Assembly (NCBI GenBank): GCA_947451475.1 | Contig: CANFZC010000004.1 | Span: 1-64,000, forward strand | DNA: 64,000 nucleotides | DNA from: Flavobacteriaceae bacterium | Lineage (GTDB): Bacteria > Bacteroidota > Bacteroidia > Flavobacteriales > Flavobacteriaceae | Direction: 5' to 3' | Part shown: positions 1 to 10,092 of the stretch, piece after piece | Numbering within the stretch: the first letter of the stretch is position 1 | How the letters are laid out: every line of letters starts with the position of its first letter | Position numbers and translations under genes: made by a program | The notes under the pieces: model-generated | The model's database searches: none | The model's input: the letters and a program-made list of their open reading frames with translations, nothing else | What the model was told of the DNA's origin: nothing

Positions 1-336
1 AGTTCTCGCTCCAATCCATAAGACATCAATATCATGTTCTAAAGCCAATTTTACGTGGGTAGCATTTGCCACTTCCGTCGCCATTAATAAACCCGTTTCA
101 GCTTTAGCTTTTTGTAACCATTTCAAACCCAAAGCTCCGACCCCTTCAAATCCGCCTGGTCGCGTCCTTGGTTTCCATATCCCCGCTCTATATATGCTGA
201 CATCAGAATTTTTTAATTCATGAGCTATTTTCAAAACTTGTTCTTCGGTTTCAGCACTGCATGGACCTGCAATTACCAAAGGATGGGTTAGTTTAAAATC
301 ATCCAGCCATTTTCTGTTTTCTAAAGTGATATTCAT
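1..336 (-). CDS. 3-deoxy-7-phosphoheptulonate (DAHP) synthase, probably fused to chorismate mutase; partial, runs off window start
   Basis: Minus-strand reading from ATG at 336: MNITLENRKWLDDFKLTHPLVIAGPCSAETEEQVLKIAHELK..; GPCSAE motif typical of the AroF/KDPG-type DAHP synthase; follows tyrA in the same operon. Confidence 0.85.
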   Translation of the reverse strand, partial: MNITLENRKWLDDFKLTHPLVIAGPCSAETEEQVLKIAHELKNSDVSIYRAGIWKPRTRPGGFEGVGALGLKWLQKAKAETGLLMATEVANATHVKLALEHDIDVLWIGART

Positions 337-339
337 AGC

Positions 340-1191
340 TTATTTTTTTCCGATTAATATTTCTTTTATCCTATTGGTATTCTGCATTTCATTGAACACC
401 TCTTCATAGTTTTCTTCCTCCAGTAACTTTTTAAAATGGGTCAAATTGACTATATATTCTTCTAAACTCTTAACAACATGTTCTTTATTTTGTTTAAAAA
501 TGGGAGTCCACATAGCAGGAGAACTTTTTGCTAATCGGACAGTGCTTTCAAATCCACTTCCTGCCATGTCAAAAATATCCCGCTCATCTTTCTCTATTTC
601 TACTACTGTTTTTCCTAACATGAATGAACTGATATGAGAAAGATGAGAGACATAAGCAATGTGCTTATCGTGGGCTTTAGGATCCATATACCGAATGCGC
701 ATTCCTAATCTTTTAAACAATTCCATTCCGATTTCTTGCAATTTAAAGGTTGTTTTTTCAACCTCGCATATAATATTCGTCTTTTCCCTAAAAAGGCCTC
801 TTACAGCCGCCAATGGACCTGAAAATTCAGTACCCGCTATAGGATGTGTTGCTAAATAATTTCTTCTATTTGGGTGCTTTTCGACCGCTTCACAAATAGG
901 CAATTTGGTTGAACCCACATCGATTACCAAAGTATGTTCCCCAACCTGATCCAATATATTTGGCAAAAGTACTAAACCAACATCAACTGGCACTGCCACA
1001 ATGATTATATCAGCCTCAGAAATAGTATCTAATGTCGCCTTTACATCAATTATTCCTAGCTTTAGAGCCTCATCTAGATGGGTTGCATTAGCATCTATAC
1101 CAAAGACTTTACTATTTTCATATTGCGCTTTAATATCAAGCGCTAAAGAGCCCCCTATCAACCCTATGCCAATTACATATATATTTTTCAT
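340..1191 (-). CDS. tyrA: prephenate dehydrogenase
   Basis: GIGLIGGSLALDIK Rossmann motif, ATHPIAGTEFSGP motif; in Phe/Tyr operon. Confidence 0.9.
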   Translation of the reverse strand: MKNIYVIGIGLIGGSLALDIKAQYENSKVFGIDANATHLDEALKLGIIDVKATLDTISEADIIIVAVPVDVGLVLLPNILDQVGEHTLVIDVGSTKLPICEAVEKHPNRRNYLATHPIAGTEFSGPLAAVRGLFREKTNIICEVEKTTFKLQEIGMELFKRLGMRIRYMDPKAHDKHIAYVSHLSHISSFMLGKTVVEIEKDERDIFDMAGSGFESTVRLAKSSPAMWTPIFKQNKEHVVKSLEEYIVNLTHFKKLLEEENYEEVFNEMQNTNRIKEILIGKK

Positions 1192-1200
1192 ATGACTTAA

Positions 1201-2346
1201 TTAAAATCTTGAAATAGCCTCCACTATTCTTTCTTCGGTAGCACACAATGAGAATCGAATATATCCCTCGCCATTACTGCCAAATATAGTCCCCGGCGTA
1301 ATGAAAATATTTTTCTCAATCAATACTTTATCAATAAATGCTTCTGCTGAATCAATTCCTTCTGGGAGCTTAGCCCAAACAAATAAGCCAACAGTATTTT
1401 TATCAAAAGTACAATTCAACTTCATTGCTAGTTGAAAAATCAATTTTCTCCTTTTTGTATAAATTTCATCCTGCAGCTTGAACCAATCTTTGCCTAGTTT
1501 TAATGCGGCTACTGCACCCTTTTGAATTCCATAAAACATGCCACTATCCATGTTACTTTTAACTTTTAAAACAGCGTCAATAAATTGCACATTTCCCATG
1601 ACCATGCCCACTCGCCATCCAGCCATATTATATGTTTTCGATAAAGAATTCAATTCTAATGCCACATCTTTAGCGCCCTTTACCTGCAGTATTGAAATGG
1701 GATTGTTATTCAATATAAAACTATATGGATTGTCATTAATAATTAAAATTTTATGCTTTTTCCCAAATGCTATTAACTTTTCAAACAATTCAAGCGTTCC
1801 ATTAACACCTGTTGGCATGTGCGGATAGGAAACCCACATAATCTTTACTTTCGTTAAATCATGTTGTTCCAATTGTTCAAAATTTGGCTTCCAACCATTT
1901 TGTTCATTTAGATCATAAAAAACCGGTTTTGCTTGAACTAATTCGGTTACTGAGGTATAGGTAGGATAAGCTGGATTGGGTATTAAAACCTCATCCCCTT
2001 CATTCAAAAAAGCCAAAGAAATATGCATAATTCCTTCTTTGGAACCCATTAATGGCAAAATTTCAGCATTATCATCCAAGCTAACGCCAAAATGTTGGAG
2101 GTAAAAATTAGCCATTTCTTTTCGCAACTCGGGTAACCCTTGATAACTTTGATATTCATGAGCTTTTGCTTCAAACATCGCTTTATTCATTGCCTCAATA
2201 ACTCTTGGGTCGGGTGCTAAATCGGGGCTACCGATGCCCATATTGATGATTGGTTTTCCTTCTGCAAGCATTATACGTACTTCACGTAACTTTCTAGAAA
2301 AGTAGTATTCCTCGACACTGTTTAATCTGTTCGCTGTTCGTATCAT
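1201..2346 (-). CDS. pyridoxal phosphate-dependent aminotransferase (class I/II), likely aromatic branch
   Basis: NPAYPTYTS, SLSKTYNMAGWRVGM PLP-Lys motif; overlaps pheA stop by 1 nt (TAATG). Confidence 0.88.
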   Translation of the reverse strand: MIRTANRLNSVEEYYFSRKLREVRIMLAEGKPIINMGIGSPDLAPDPRVIEAMNKAMFEAKAHEYQSYQGLPELRKEMANFYLQHFGVSLDDNAEILPLMGSKEGIMHISLAFLNEGDEVLIPNPAYPTYTSVTELVQAKPVFYDLNEQNGWKPNFEQLEQHDLTKVKIMWVSYPHMPTGVNGTLELFEKLIAFGKKHKILIINDNPYSFILNNNPISILQVKGAKDVALELNSLSKTYNMAGWRVGMVMGNVQFIDAVLKVKSNMDSGMFYGIQKGAVAALKLGKDWFKLQDEIYTKRRKLIFQLAMKLNCTFDKNTVGLFVWAKLPEGIDSAEAFIDKVLIEKNIFITPGTIFGSNGEGYIRFSLCATEERIVEAISRF

Positions 2347-3170
2347 TACTTTCTATTTTTATATTCGCCCAACACTTTGAAATGATTGGTCATAATTTCT
2401 ACTATTTTGGTTGCTTTCTCATAGTGCTTATACTTTTCAAATACCACATCTACAAAGAATGAATACTGAAACGGCGTTTCTATTATGGGCATCGATTGTA
2501 TTTTTGTTAAATTCAATTTACAATTCGTCATTACATTCAGAACGGTGGCCAAACTCCCCGGCGTATCATCTAATTCAAATTTAATAGAGGCTTTATTGAT
2601 TTCCTCTTTAGACCATTCATTTTTCGTTTTACTAATGATGAAAAAGCGAGTCATGTTATTGTTTACCGTTTGAATCTCTGGAGCAATTATTTTTAAATCA
2701 TATAGATTGGCCGCTACTTTGCTTCCTATTGCTGCGATTCCTTTGATTTGCTTTTCATGAATGCGCCTAGCCGTTTCTGCGGTATCTTTATCTTCCACCA
2801 ATTTAATTTGAGGGTACTTTTTTAAGAATTCCATACATTGTAGCAAAGCCATGGGATGGGAATGCACCTCTTGTATATCCTCCAAGCTCTGGCCATCCAA
2901 CACCATTAAATTTTGTATTATCTCCAAATAGTATTCACCAATAATATGCAACTCATTCTTATCAATCAATGCATAATTTGGTATAATAGATCCTGCAATG
3001 GAATTTTCAATCGCCATCACAGCTTGTTGGGATTGATTGTTCACCAAACTGTCGGTCAAAGCTTCAAAAGACAAGCATTCATCTACTGATACATTCTCCT
3101 GAAAATACTCTAGTGCCACCTGATGGTGAAACGATCCTTTAATCCCTTGTATGGCTATTTTTTCTTTCAT
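2346..3170 (-). CDS. pheA: prephenate dehydratase (with C-terminal ACT domain)
   Basis: IQGIKGSFHH, ENSIAGSI, NNMTRFFIIS, and ACT-type ELDDTPGSLATVLN. ORF track starts at TTG 3179; ATG at 3170 is more likely because the upstream bases are the terminator U-tract. Confidence 0.9.
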   Translation of the reverse strand: MKEKIAIQGIKGSFHHQVALEYFQENVSVDECLSFEALTDSLVNNQSQQAVMAIENSIAGSIIPNYALIDKNELHIIGEYYLEIIQNLMVLDGQSLEDIQEVHSHPMALLQCMEFLKKYPQIKLVEDKDTAETARRIHEKQIKGIAAIGSKVAANLYDLKIIAPEIQTVNNNMTRFFIISKTKNEWSKEEINKASIKFELDDTPGSLATVLNVMTNCKLNLTKIQSMPIIETPFQYSFFVDVVFEKYKHYEKATKIVEIMTNHFKVLGEYKNRK

Positions 3171-3177
3171 AATAATC

Positions 3178-3207
3178 AAAAAAAAATCCCAACTCTCGTT
3201 GGGATTT
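3178..3207 (-). terminator. attenuator terminator upstream of pheA
   Basis: RNA sense: AAATCCCAAC-GAGA-GTTGGGATTT followed by a run of T; 10-bp perfect stem, GNRA-type loop, directly before the pheA start. Confidence 0.9.
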
Positions 3208-3227
3208 ATATCTCGTATGTTTTCTTT

Positions 3228-3317
3228 TTATTTTTTAACATAACACAATACTAATCCCTTTTTCTGTCCGAAGAAGAAATAAAAGAAATAGTTATAATAA
3301 GTGTTGAATGTTCTCAT
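3228..3317 (-). CDS. Phe/Tyr-rich attenuation leader peptide (29 aa: MRTFNTYYNYFFYFFFGQKKGLVLCYVKK)
   Basis: ATG 3317 to TAA 3228; 10 of the first 16 residues are Phe/Tyr; sits between a probable promoter and the attenuator terminator. Confidence 0.88.
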   Translation of the reverse strand: MRTFNTYYNYFFYFFFGQKKGLVLCYVKK

Positions 3318-3473
3318 TTATCATTTTGTGTTCTGCTAATGTAAAAAATAAAAGTGTAGGTTTTACATTAAACTAACTAAAAAATTACTCCAACGTTTTC
3401 GTCACACATGTTAAAAACTGTATTTCTTCTTTATCGATTCATTAATTATTACATTTGTGACAAATTAGTTACT

Positions 3474-4373
3474 ATGTCAATAGAAGTTCAGAACATTTCC
3501 AAAAGTTACGGCACTCAAAAAGCATTAGACCAAGTTTCTTTTTCAATCAAAAAAGGAGAAATTGTAGGTTTCCTAGGCCCTAATGGTGCTGGAAAATCAA
3601 CTTTAATGAAAATACTAACGACATTTATTACTGCTGATTCGGGAACTGCTGCAGTAAATGGATTCGACCTAAATGAAGCGCCATTAAAAGTTCAGCAATC
3701 TGTTGGTTATTTACCCGAGCACAATCCATTATACTTGGACCTCTATGTGCGCGAATATTTAGCATTTAATGCTGATGTTTATAAAGTAGCTAAATCTCGT
3801 ATCGAGGAAGTTATAGTGCTTACCGGATTAACCCCGGAAAGCCATAAAAAAATCGGGCAATTATCTAAAGGGTATCGACAACGTGTAGGACTTGCTACAG
3901 CATTACTTCACAACCCAGATGTGTTAATATTAGACGAACCCACAACAGGACTTGACCCAAACCAATTGGTAGAAATTCGGAACGTTATAAAGAATGTAGG
4001 CAAAGACAAAACTGTATTTCTTTCAACTCACATTATGCAAGAAGTAGAAGCTATTTGTGACCGGGTAATCATTATTGATAATGGCAAAATTGTAACTGAT
4101 AAAAAACTAGATAAATTAGTAACTGAAGAGAAAGAACAAATCATTGAAGTTGAATTTGACAAAGTCGTTGAGGCAGCTTTATTGGCAAATTTACCCAACA
4201 TAAAAAGCTATAAAAACAGCAATGGAAACCATTGGCTACTAACGTTCACGACCGAAGTGGATATGAGACCAATGCTATTTGATTTTGCAAATGAACAGGG
4301 TTTAAAAACACTACAAATTAGTTTGAAAAACAAAAACCTAGAACAAATATTTCGTGAAAAAACGAAATACTAA
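3474..4373 (+). CDS. gldA: gliding-motility-type ABC transporter ATP-binding subunit GldA
   Basis: Walker A GPNGAGKST, signature LSKGYRQRVGLA, Walker B VLILDEPTTGLDP; GldA-like N-terminus MSIEVQNISKSYGTQKAL. ATG at 3474 is preferred over ORF start 3408 because TACATTTG (3450-3457) looks like a -7 promoter element. Confidence 0.85.
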   Translation: MSIEVQNISKSYGTQKALDQVSFSIKKGEIVGFLGPNGAGKSTLMKILTTFITADSGTAAVNGFDLNEAPLKVQQSVGYLPEHNPLYLDLYVREYLAFNADVYKVAKSRIEEVIVLTGLTPESHKKIGQLSKGYRQRVGLATALLHNPDVLILDEPTTGLDPNQLVEIRNVIKNVGKDKTVFLSTHIMQEVEAICDRVIIIDNGKIVTDKKLDKLVTEEKEQIIEVEFDKVVEAALLANLPNIKSYKNSNGNHWLLTFTTEVDMRPMLFDFANEQGLKTLQISLKNKNLEQIFREKTKY

Positions 4374-4408
4374 AAAAGCGATATGGCTTTAAAACAAGCT
4401 GCTAATTT

Positions 4409-5158
4409 TTACGGATATACCACATGTCCATAAAATAGTTGTTGTAAGTCCACCTCTGGTGGGACATTTGTTAGGATTAAATTTCCAGTACTATTTAGCA
4501 ACCCCTTTATACTTTGCACAGGATGCACTATCATATCATTTGACCCGCGATGGTAAACTGTAATAGTTTGAGCTATTAAATCTTGTGCCTCAATTCTGCC
4601 GTCTCCAAAAGAGAAAAATAAATTAGCCTCGTTGGTTTGCCCGGATAAATAAAACCGCGATACATTATTACTCTCAATATGTAAATAATCATTATTTACA
4701 TTGAGAATAAAATCTCCAATTCCGGCTCCTGACTCACCATCACCATCTTTATCTAAAGCATACACATTTAAAACTGGATAATTCAAAACTCCAATTGAAC
4801 TGATATTTTTCTCAGTTTTTGAATAAATCTCTTCCAAAGTTGGTGTTGTCACAACAATCTTAGTTGACCCATATGCCCTAACCCAATTACAACTCACTAC
4901 ATCTTTAAAAATAAGTTGGTCCCCATTTTGCTGTACGGTCACATTATCAATAAAATTCTCTCCTGCTATAATTTGAACTTTATATTCTGACCCTACTTTT
5001 ATAACGACCTCTATTCCTCGATATACTTTTATCTTCTTGAAAGGTTGCACGATCACATCCTTTGTAATGATATCTCCAGTACTTTCAATGCAATCACTAG
5101 GTTTGTCACAGGAACTGAAAACTAAAACAAATGTTATAAAAACCAGTATTTTTTTCAT
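4409..5158 (-). CDS. putative auto-transporter adhesin head GIN domain (DUF2807-like) lipoprotein
   Basis: Lipoprotein signal MKKILVFITFVLVFSSC; KKIKVYRGIEVVIKVG..DGESGAGIGDF repeats typical of the GIN/DUF2807 fold. Confidence 0.7.
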   Translation of the reverse strand: MKKILVFITFVLVFSSCDKPSDCIESTGDIITKDVIVQPFKKIKVYRGIEVVIKVGSEYKVQIIAGENFIDNVTVQQNGDQLIFKDVVSCNWVRAYGSTKIVVTTPTLEEIYSKTEKNISSIGVLNYPVLNVYALDKDGDGESGAGIGDFILNVNNDYLHIESNNVSRFYLSGQTNEANLFFSFGDGRIEAQDLIAQTITVYHRGSNDMIVHPVQSIKGLLNSTGNLILTNVPPEVDLQQLFYGHVVYP

Positions 5159-5165
5159 AGCTATC

Positions 5166-6254
5166 TTATAATCTTATACCAATACCAAACTCTAATGCTT
5201 CGGCCAAAAACATATGTGTCTTAACATGAAAGCTACTAAAAATTTTTGGCGTGAAATAATATTTCATACCCACCCTATCATAAATTGCAATATCTTTTTT
5301 TAATGGTTGGTATACATAATATCCCAATTGTGCTTCCAAAGAAATCTTGTTAATAAATAACTCATGACCCACAAAAATACCTACACGTTTATAATCCAAA
5401 TTTGGATCAATGTGTTTATCTGGAAAAGCGACTGAGTAATATTTTATATAATCTTTAAAAGAGTTAGTAAGAAACAATTCCGTTCCGAACTGCAATGAAG
5501 ATTTTCGACCTAATCTTTTATCAGCATAAAATCCAATGTGATAAAAGGGCCGTTGTCCCGTCCTAATAATTTGGCTCTCATTAATCCCACTTCGAACAAC
5601 TAAATTATAATGTATCGGCTCTCGATAATATTTTTTCTCAATAATAGTATCATTAACTATTGCTTTTTTTTCTTCAAAATTATAATTCAGCCCCAAATTC
5701 AACAAATAAGTATTTATACCACTGTTTGGTGACTTAAACCTTCCATTGGAATAATGGGTGAACATTATTCCTGCATGAAAACCAAAAGGTTTTAGCAGCC
5801 TTTGATTATCATAACTAACCCCTACATTTGTATTGTCTAAAAAACGAGTTCCAAATGCCTTATTTATACTATTGGTTTCCTTATTATAGGGATTTGTAGT
5901 CATTGCAATCCCTTGAGATAACCTTAGTTGAAGATGACGGTTTAAAAAATAAAAATTGTATAGTCCTCCCACTGCATAACATGTACCAAGGGGTTGACTT
6001 TTAAAATCCTGAAATAAAAAATAAACCCCGTAATCCGGGAAGTCATATACTTTTTCCCATTCTTGCTCCCCATGTGTTCTTGCTAAATAACTTAGCATTA
6101 AACCGTCGGGATGACCATTTATCAAATTCAAAACATCATCCCGATGAGGCAAAACGTTCCCTCTTAAGATTGATGCCTCAATGGAAAAAGTATCCTTGTG
6201 TTGACCAAAAATAGCCGTTGAAACCAGTAAAATGAAATAATAAAAAGACCTCAT
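5166..6254 (-). CDS. acyloxyacyl hydrolase / lipid A deacylase (PagL)-like outer membrane protein
   Basis: Signal peptide; HAGIMFTHYSNGRFKSPNSGIN (PagL-like HxSN motif), beta-barrel C-terminus. Confidence 0.65.
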   Translation of the reverse strand: MRSFYYFILLVSTAIFGQHKDTFSIEASILRGNVLPHRDDVLNLINGHPDGLMLSYLARTHGEQEWEKVYDFPDYGVYFLFQDFKSQPLGTCYAVGGLYNFYFLNRHLQLRLSQGIAMTTNPYNKETNSINKAFGTRFLDNTNVGVSYDNQRLLKPFGFHAGIMFTHYSNGRFKSPNSGINTYLLNLGLNYNFEEKKAIVNDTIIEKKYYREPIHYNLVVRSGINESQIIRTGQRPFYHIGFYADKRLGRKSSLQFGTELFLTNSFKDYIKYYSVAFPDKHIDPNLDYKRVGIFVGHELFINKISLEAQLGYYVYQPLKKDIAIYDRVGMKYYFTPKIFSSFHVKTHMFLAEALEFGIGIRL

Positions 6255-6394
6255 CTAAAAAATTAAAAACGCACAAATATAGCAGAATATATTTAGGAGC
6301 TGATTGGGTCGTCTACTATGTGGTAAATTAACCAACTATTGTAATTCACAATCATTTCCAAAACCCGCTGATAAAAGATGCAATACATATGCTT

Positions 6395-7351
6395 TTAAAA
6401 TACAGAAGAAGCAATTGCCTTAATGTTTTCAGCCTTCCCCATTGAATAATAATGCAAAACAGGAATTCCTGCAGCGACTAATTCTTTACTTTGAGCAATA
6501 CACCACTCAATACCAATTTGTCTCACGACATCATTGTCTTTAGCCTTTACTACCGACATAATTAAATCATCGGGTAGCTCTAGACTAAATCGATGTGGAA
6601 TTAGGTTCAATTGTTTTTTTGTGGCAATAGGTTTCAACCCAGGAATGATAGGCACGGTAATTCCCGCCGTTCTACATTTATCGACAAAATCAAAAAATCG
6701 TTTATTATCAAAAAACATTTGTGTAATGATATAATCTGCACCGTTTTTAATTTTTTCTTTCAAAAAATGAATGTCACTATCTAAACTTGGTGCTTCCATA
6801 TGTTTTTCAGGATAACCCGCCACACCAATACAAAAATTTGTTTTGGCCGAATTTTTTAAATCTTCATCTAAATAAACACCATTGTTTAGGTTGCTAATTT
6901 GCGTGACCAATTCACTAGCATATTCATTTCCCTCCTTTTCGGCATGAAAATAAGTTTCGGTTTTCAAGGCATCTCCACGTAGCGCAACCACATTATCTAT
7001 TCCTAAGAAATCCAAATCAATCAATAGGTTCTCGGTATCCTCTTTAGTAAATCCACCACACAAAATATGTGGTATTGCATCTACATTATATTTGTTCTGA
7101 ATACCAGCACATATTCCAACCGTTCCCGGCCGCTTCTTTACAATCTTCTTTTGCAATAAACCGCTTGGTAATTCCTTGTATTCATATTCCTCACGATGGT
7201 AGGTTACATCTATAAAAGGAGGCTTAAACTCCATTAAAGGATCTATACTATCAAAAATTGATTGTATATTTTGTCCTTTTAAAGGAGGCAAAATTTCGAA
7301 AGAAAATAACGGTTTCCCGTTTGCGTTTTCTATATGTTGAGTTACTTTCAT
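6395..7351 (-). CDS. metF: methylenetetrahydrofolate reductase
   Basis: FSFEILPPLKG, DFLGIDNVVALRGD, ADYIITQMFFD motifs; downstream of metH. Confidence 0.92.
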   Translation of the reverse strand: MKVTQHIENANGKPLFSFEILPPLKGQNIQSIFDSIDPLMEFKPPFIDVTYHREEYEYKELPSGLLQKKIVKKRPGTVGICAGIQNKYNVDAIPHILCGGFTKEDTENLLIDLDFLGIDNVVALRGDALKTETYFHAEKEGNEYASELVTQISNLNNGVYLDEDLKNSAKTNFCIGVAGYPEKHMEAPSLDSDIHFLKEKIKNGADYIITQMFFDNKRFFDFVDKCRTAGITVPIIPGLKPIATKKQLNLIPHRFSLELPDDLIMSVVKAKDNDVVRQIGIEWCIAQSKELVAAGIPVLHYYSMGKAENIKAIASSVF

Positions 7352-7357
7352 AATTGT

Positions 7358-7393
7358 AAGTCTTAAAGTTAGAAAGTCGAATGTCGAAAGTTA
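7358..7393. repeat. degenerate tandem heptamer-like repeat (AAGT core every 7-8 bp)
   Basis: AAGTCTTAAAGTTAGAAAGTCGAATGTCGAAAGTT in the metH-metF gap; same consensus as the array inside metH (8021-8062). Confidence 0.65.
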
Positions 7394-7428
7394 TTGTAAA
7401 CTTTATGACAATAGACTTGACGACGAAT

Positions 7429-10092
7429 TTAATCAGCTATATTTGGTGCTAACCATTTGTTGGCCATTTCGGTAGATATTCCTCTACGTTTGGCATATTC
7501 TATTACTTGATCTTCTTTAATTTTTCCTAATCCAAAATACTTGCTTTCGGGATGGGCAAAATAATACCCAGAGACTGACGCTGCTGGCCACATGGCCATA
7601 CTTTCAGTTAAGGTTACTCCGATTTCATTTTCTACATTTAATAATTTCCATATAGTTGGTTTTTCTAAATGATCTGGACAAGCTGGATATCCTGGTGCTG
7701 GGCGAATTCCTTTATATTCTTCATCTATCAAATCTTGATTTGATAGACATTCTTCAGAGGCATAACCCCAAATTTCCCTGCGCACTTTTAGATGTAAAAA
7801 TTCGGCAAATGCTTCTGCCAGCCTATCGCCCAGAGCTTTGACTAATATGGAATTATAATCGTCCAGTTGTTTCTCGAATTCGGTTGCTTTTTCATCGACT
7901 CCAAATCCTGTTGTAACGCAAAAACAGCCAATGTAATCTTGTTTTCCAGAATCTTTTGGCGCTATAAAATCGGCCAAGGCTATGTTAGGAGCTCCAGCTG
8001 TTTTTTGAGATTGTTGGCGTAATGTCAAAAGTCGAAAGTCGGAAGTTGAAAGTTGAATATCGTCATCATTGATTGTGTTGGCTGGAAATATCCCTAAAAT
8101 CCCTTTGGCAGTCAACCATTTTTCTGCCACAATTTGCTGCAACATTTTTTGGGCATCATCAAATAAAGCAGTGGCTTGTTCACCCACTACCACATCCGTT
8201 AAAATGGCAGGATATTTTCCGTGCAATTCCCACGATTGGAAGAAAGGTGTCCAATCGATAAAATCAACTAATTCAGATAGCTCCACTTCAACTGTTTTAC
8301 TCCCTATGAAATTGGGTTTAATTGGATTAAAATTATCCCAATTCAATTGTAATTTATTTTTCCGAGCATCTTCGATAGACAGAAAGTTTTTATCTCTACT
8401 TCTACTCAAATAACCTTCTCGTAATTTATTGTATTCATCCCGAACTGCTTTAGCATATTCTTGCTTCGTTTCAGCTTGTAACAAATTGCTTGCCACGGTT
8501 ACCGCACGAGACGCGTCGTTTACATGGACCACCGTCTCCTTATACTCAGGTGCAATTTTTACTGCTGTATGCGCACGAGAAGTAGTTGCACCACCAATCA
8601 TTATTGGAATTTTGATGTTGAGTTTGTCCATTTCTTTGGCCAAATAAACCATTTCGTCGAGTGATGGAGTAATCAATCCACTCAACCCAATGATATCTAC
8701 ATCATGCTCTATTGCTGCTTGAATGATTTTTTCGGGTGGTACCATAACACCCAAATCGATGATTTCAAAATTGTTGCAACCTAAAACAACCGCTACAATA
8801 TTTTTCCCAATATCGTGTACATCCCCTTTTACAGTGGCCATCAATACTTTACCAGCCGAAGCTGATTTTCCTTCTTTTTGAGCTTCAATAAAGGGCAATA
8901 AATAGGCAACCGCTTTTTTCATTACACGAGCAGATTTCACAACTTGAGGTAAAAACATTTTTCCACTTCCAAACAAATCCCCGACAACATTCATTCCAGC
9001 CATCAAATTAATTTCAATGACATCAATAGCTTTTTCAGAAGAGGCTCTTGCTTCTTCCACATCTATTTCAATGAACTCATCAATTCCTTTCACTAAGGAA
9101 TGAGTTAATCGCTCTTGAACTGAACCATTACGCCATTCTTGAATTGTCTTTTCATTTACTTTAAAATCGCCTTTGAAACTCTCGGCTAAATCAAGTAATC
9201 GCTCTGTTGCATCCTCTCTTCTGTTCAACAAAACATCTTCAACATGTTCTAATAATATCGGGTCGATTTCATCATAAATCTCAAGCATCTCTGGATTTAC
9301 AATTCCCATCGTCATTCCGTTTTTGATAGCATGATACAAGAACGCCGAATGCATCGCCTCACGCACTTTGTCATTTCCACGGAACGAAAATGACACATTA
9401 CTAACGCCACCTGAAATTCCGGCATATGGCAAATTTTCACGAATCCATTTGGTCGCTTTAAAGAAATCTAAAGCATTTAATTTGTGTTCATCCATTCCCG
9501 TTGCCACTGGGAAAATATTTGGGTCAAAAATGATGTCTTCGGCTGGAAAACGCACTTCATTTACCAGAATATCATAACTCCTTTTACAGATTTCAATCCG
9601 TCTTTCGTAGGTATCTGCTTGACCGTCCTCATCAAAAGCCATTACAATAACAGCCGCTCCATATCTTTTTATCAACTTGGCATGATGGATAAAAGCCTCC
9701 TTTCCTTCTTTTAATGAAATAGAATTTACGATACCTTTTCCTTGAACAACTTTTAATCCAGCTTCAATAATTTCCCATTTTGAACTATCAATCATCACGG
9801 GAACGCGCGCTATATCTGGCTCGGCAGCTATTAGATTTAAGAATTTGGTCATGGCATAAACACCATCCAACATTCCTTCATCCATATTAACATCAATAAT
9901 TTGAGCACCCCCTTCAACCTGCTCTCTCGCGACTGAAAGTGCTTCTTCATATTTCTCTTCTTTAATTAATCGAAGAAATTTGCGGGAGCCCGTTACATTA
10001 GTTCGTTCTCCAACGTTTATAAAATTCGATTTTGGAGTAACTATTAGTGGCTCCAAACCTGATAATCTTAAATATTTAAATGCTTCAGCCAT
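7429..10092 (-). CDS. metH: methionine synthase, C-terminal part (pterin-binding, cobalamin-binding and activation domains)
   Basis: [14 protein letters not shown] pterin domain; [13 protein letters not shown] cobalamin motif (DxHxxG); activation domain [15 protein letters not shown]. Start [10 protein letters not shown] at 10092, overlapping the stop of the upstream ORF by 1 nt. Confidence 0.92.
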   Translation of the reverse strand: MAEAFKYLRLSGLEPLIVTPKSNFINVGERTNVTGSRKFLRLIKEEKYEEALSVAREQVEGGAQIIDVNMDEGMLDGVYAMTKFLNLIAAEPDIARVPVMIDSSKWEIIEAGLKVVQGKGIVNSISLKEGKEAFIHHAKLIKRYGAAVIVMAFDEDGQADTYERRIEICKRSYDILVNEVRFPAEDIIFDPNIFPVATGMDEHKLNALDFFKATKWIRENLPYAGISGGVSNVSFSFRGNDKVREAMHSAFLYHAIKNGMTMGIVNPEMLEIYDEIDPILLEHVEDVLLNRREDATERLLDLAESFKGDFKVNEKTIQEWRNGSVQERLTHSLVKGIDEFIEIDVEEARASSEKAIDVIEINLMAGMNVVGDLFGSGKMFLPQVVKSARVMKKAVAYLLPFIEAQKEGKSASAGKVLMATVKGDVHDIGKNIVAVVLGCNNFEIIDLGVMVPPEKIIQAAIEHDVDIIGLSGLITPSLDEMVYLAKEMDKLNIKIPIMIGGATTSRAHTAVKIAPEYKETVVHVNDASRAVTVASNLLQAETKQEYAKAVRDEYNKLREGYLSRSRDKNFLSIEDARKNKLQLNWDNFNPIKPNFIGSKTVEVELSELVDFIDWTPFFQSWELHGKYPAILTDVVVGEQATALFDDAQKMLQQIVAEKWLTAKGILGIFPANTINDDDIQLSTSDFRLLTLRQQSQKTAGAPNIALADFIAPKDSGKQDYIGCFCVTTGFGVDEKATEFEKQLDDYNSILVKALGDRLAEAFAEFLHLKVRREIWGYASEECLSNQDLIDEEYKGIRPAPGYPACPDHLEKPTIWKLLNVENEIGVTLTESMAMWPAASVSGYYFAHPESKYFGLGKIKEDQVIEYAKRRGISTEMANKWLAPNIAD
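8021..8062. repeat. six-unit heptamer tandem repeat inside metH
   Basis: AATGTCA AAAGTCG AAAGTCG GAAGTTG AAAGTTG AATATCG; encodes the in-frame insert [14 protein letters not shown] in the translated protein. Confidence 0.8.

Noticed and set aside
3171-3179. TTG start (3179) for pheA
   Set aside because: Lies next to the attenuator U tract; ATG 3170 gives a normal pheA N-terminus.
8021-8062. Possible CRISPR-like array
   Set aside because: Units are 7 bp without spacers; it is a tandem heptamer repeat, and no cas genes are present.
8069-8413. Antisense ORFs inside metH and many other 60-170 aa antisense ORFs in the track
   Set aside because: Opposite strands of strongly recognised genes, no family-like motifs; expected by chance in long conserved genes.
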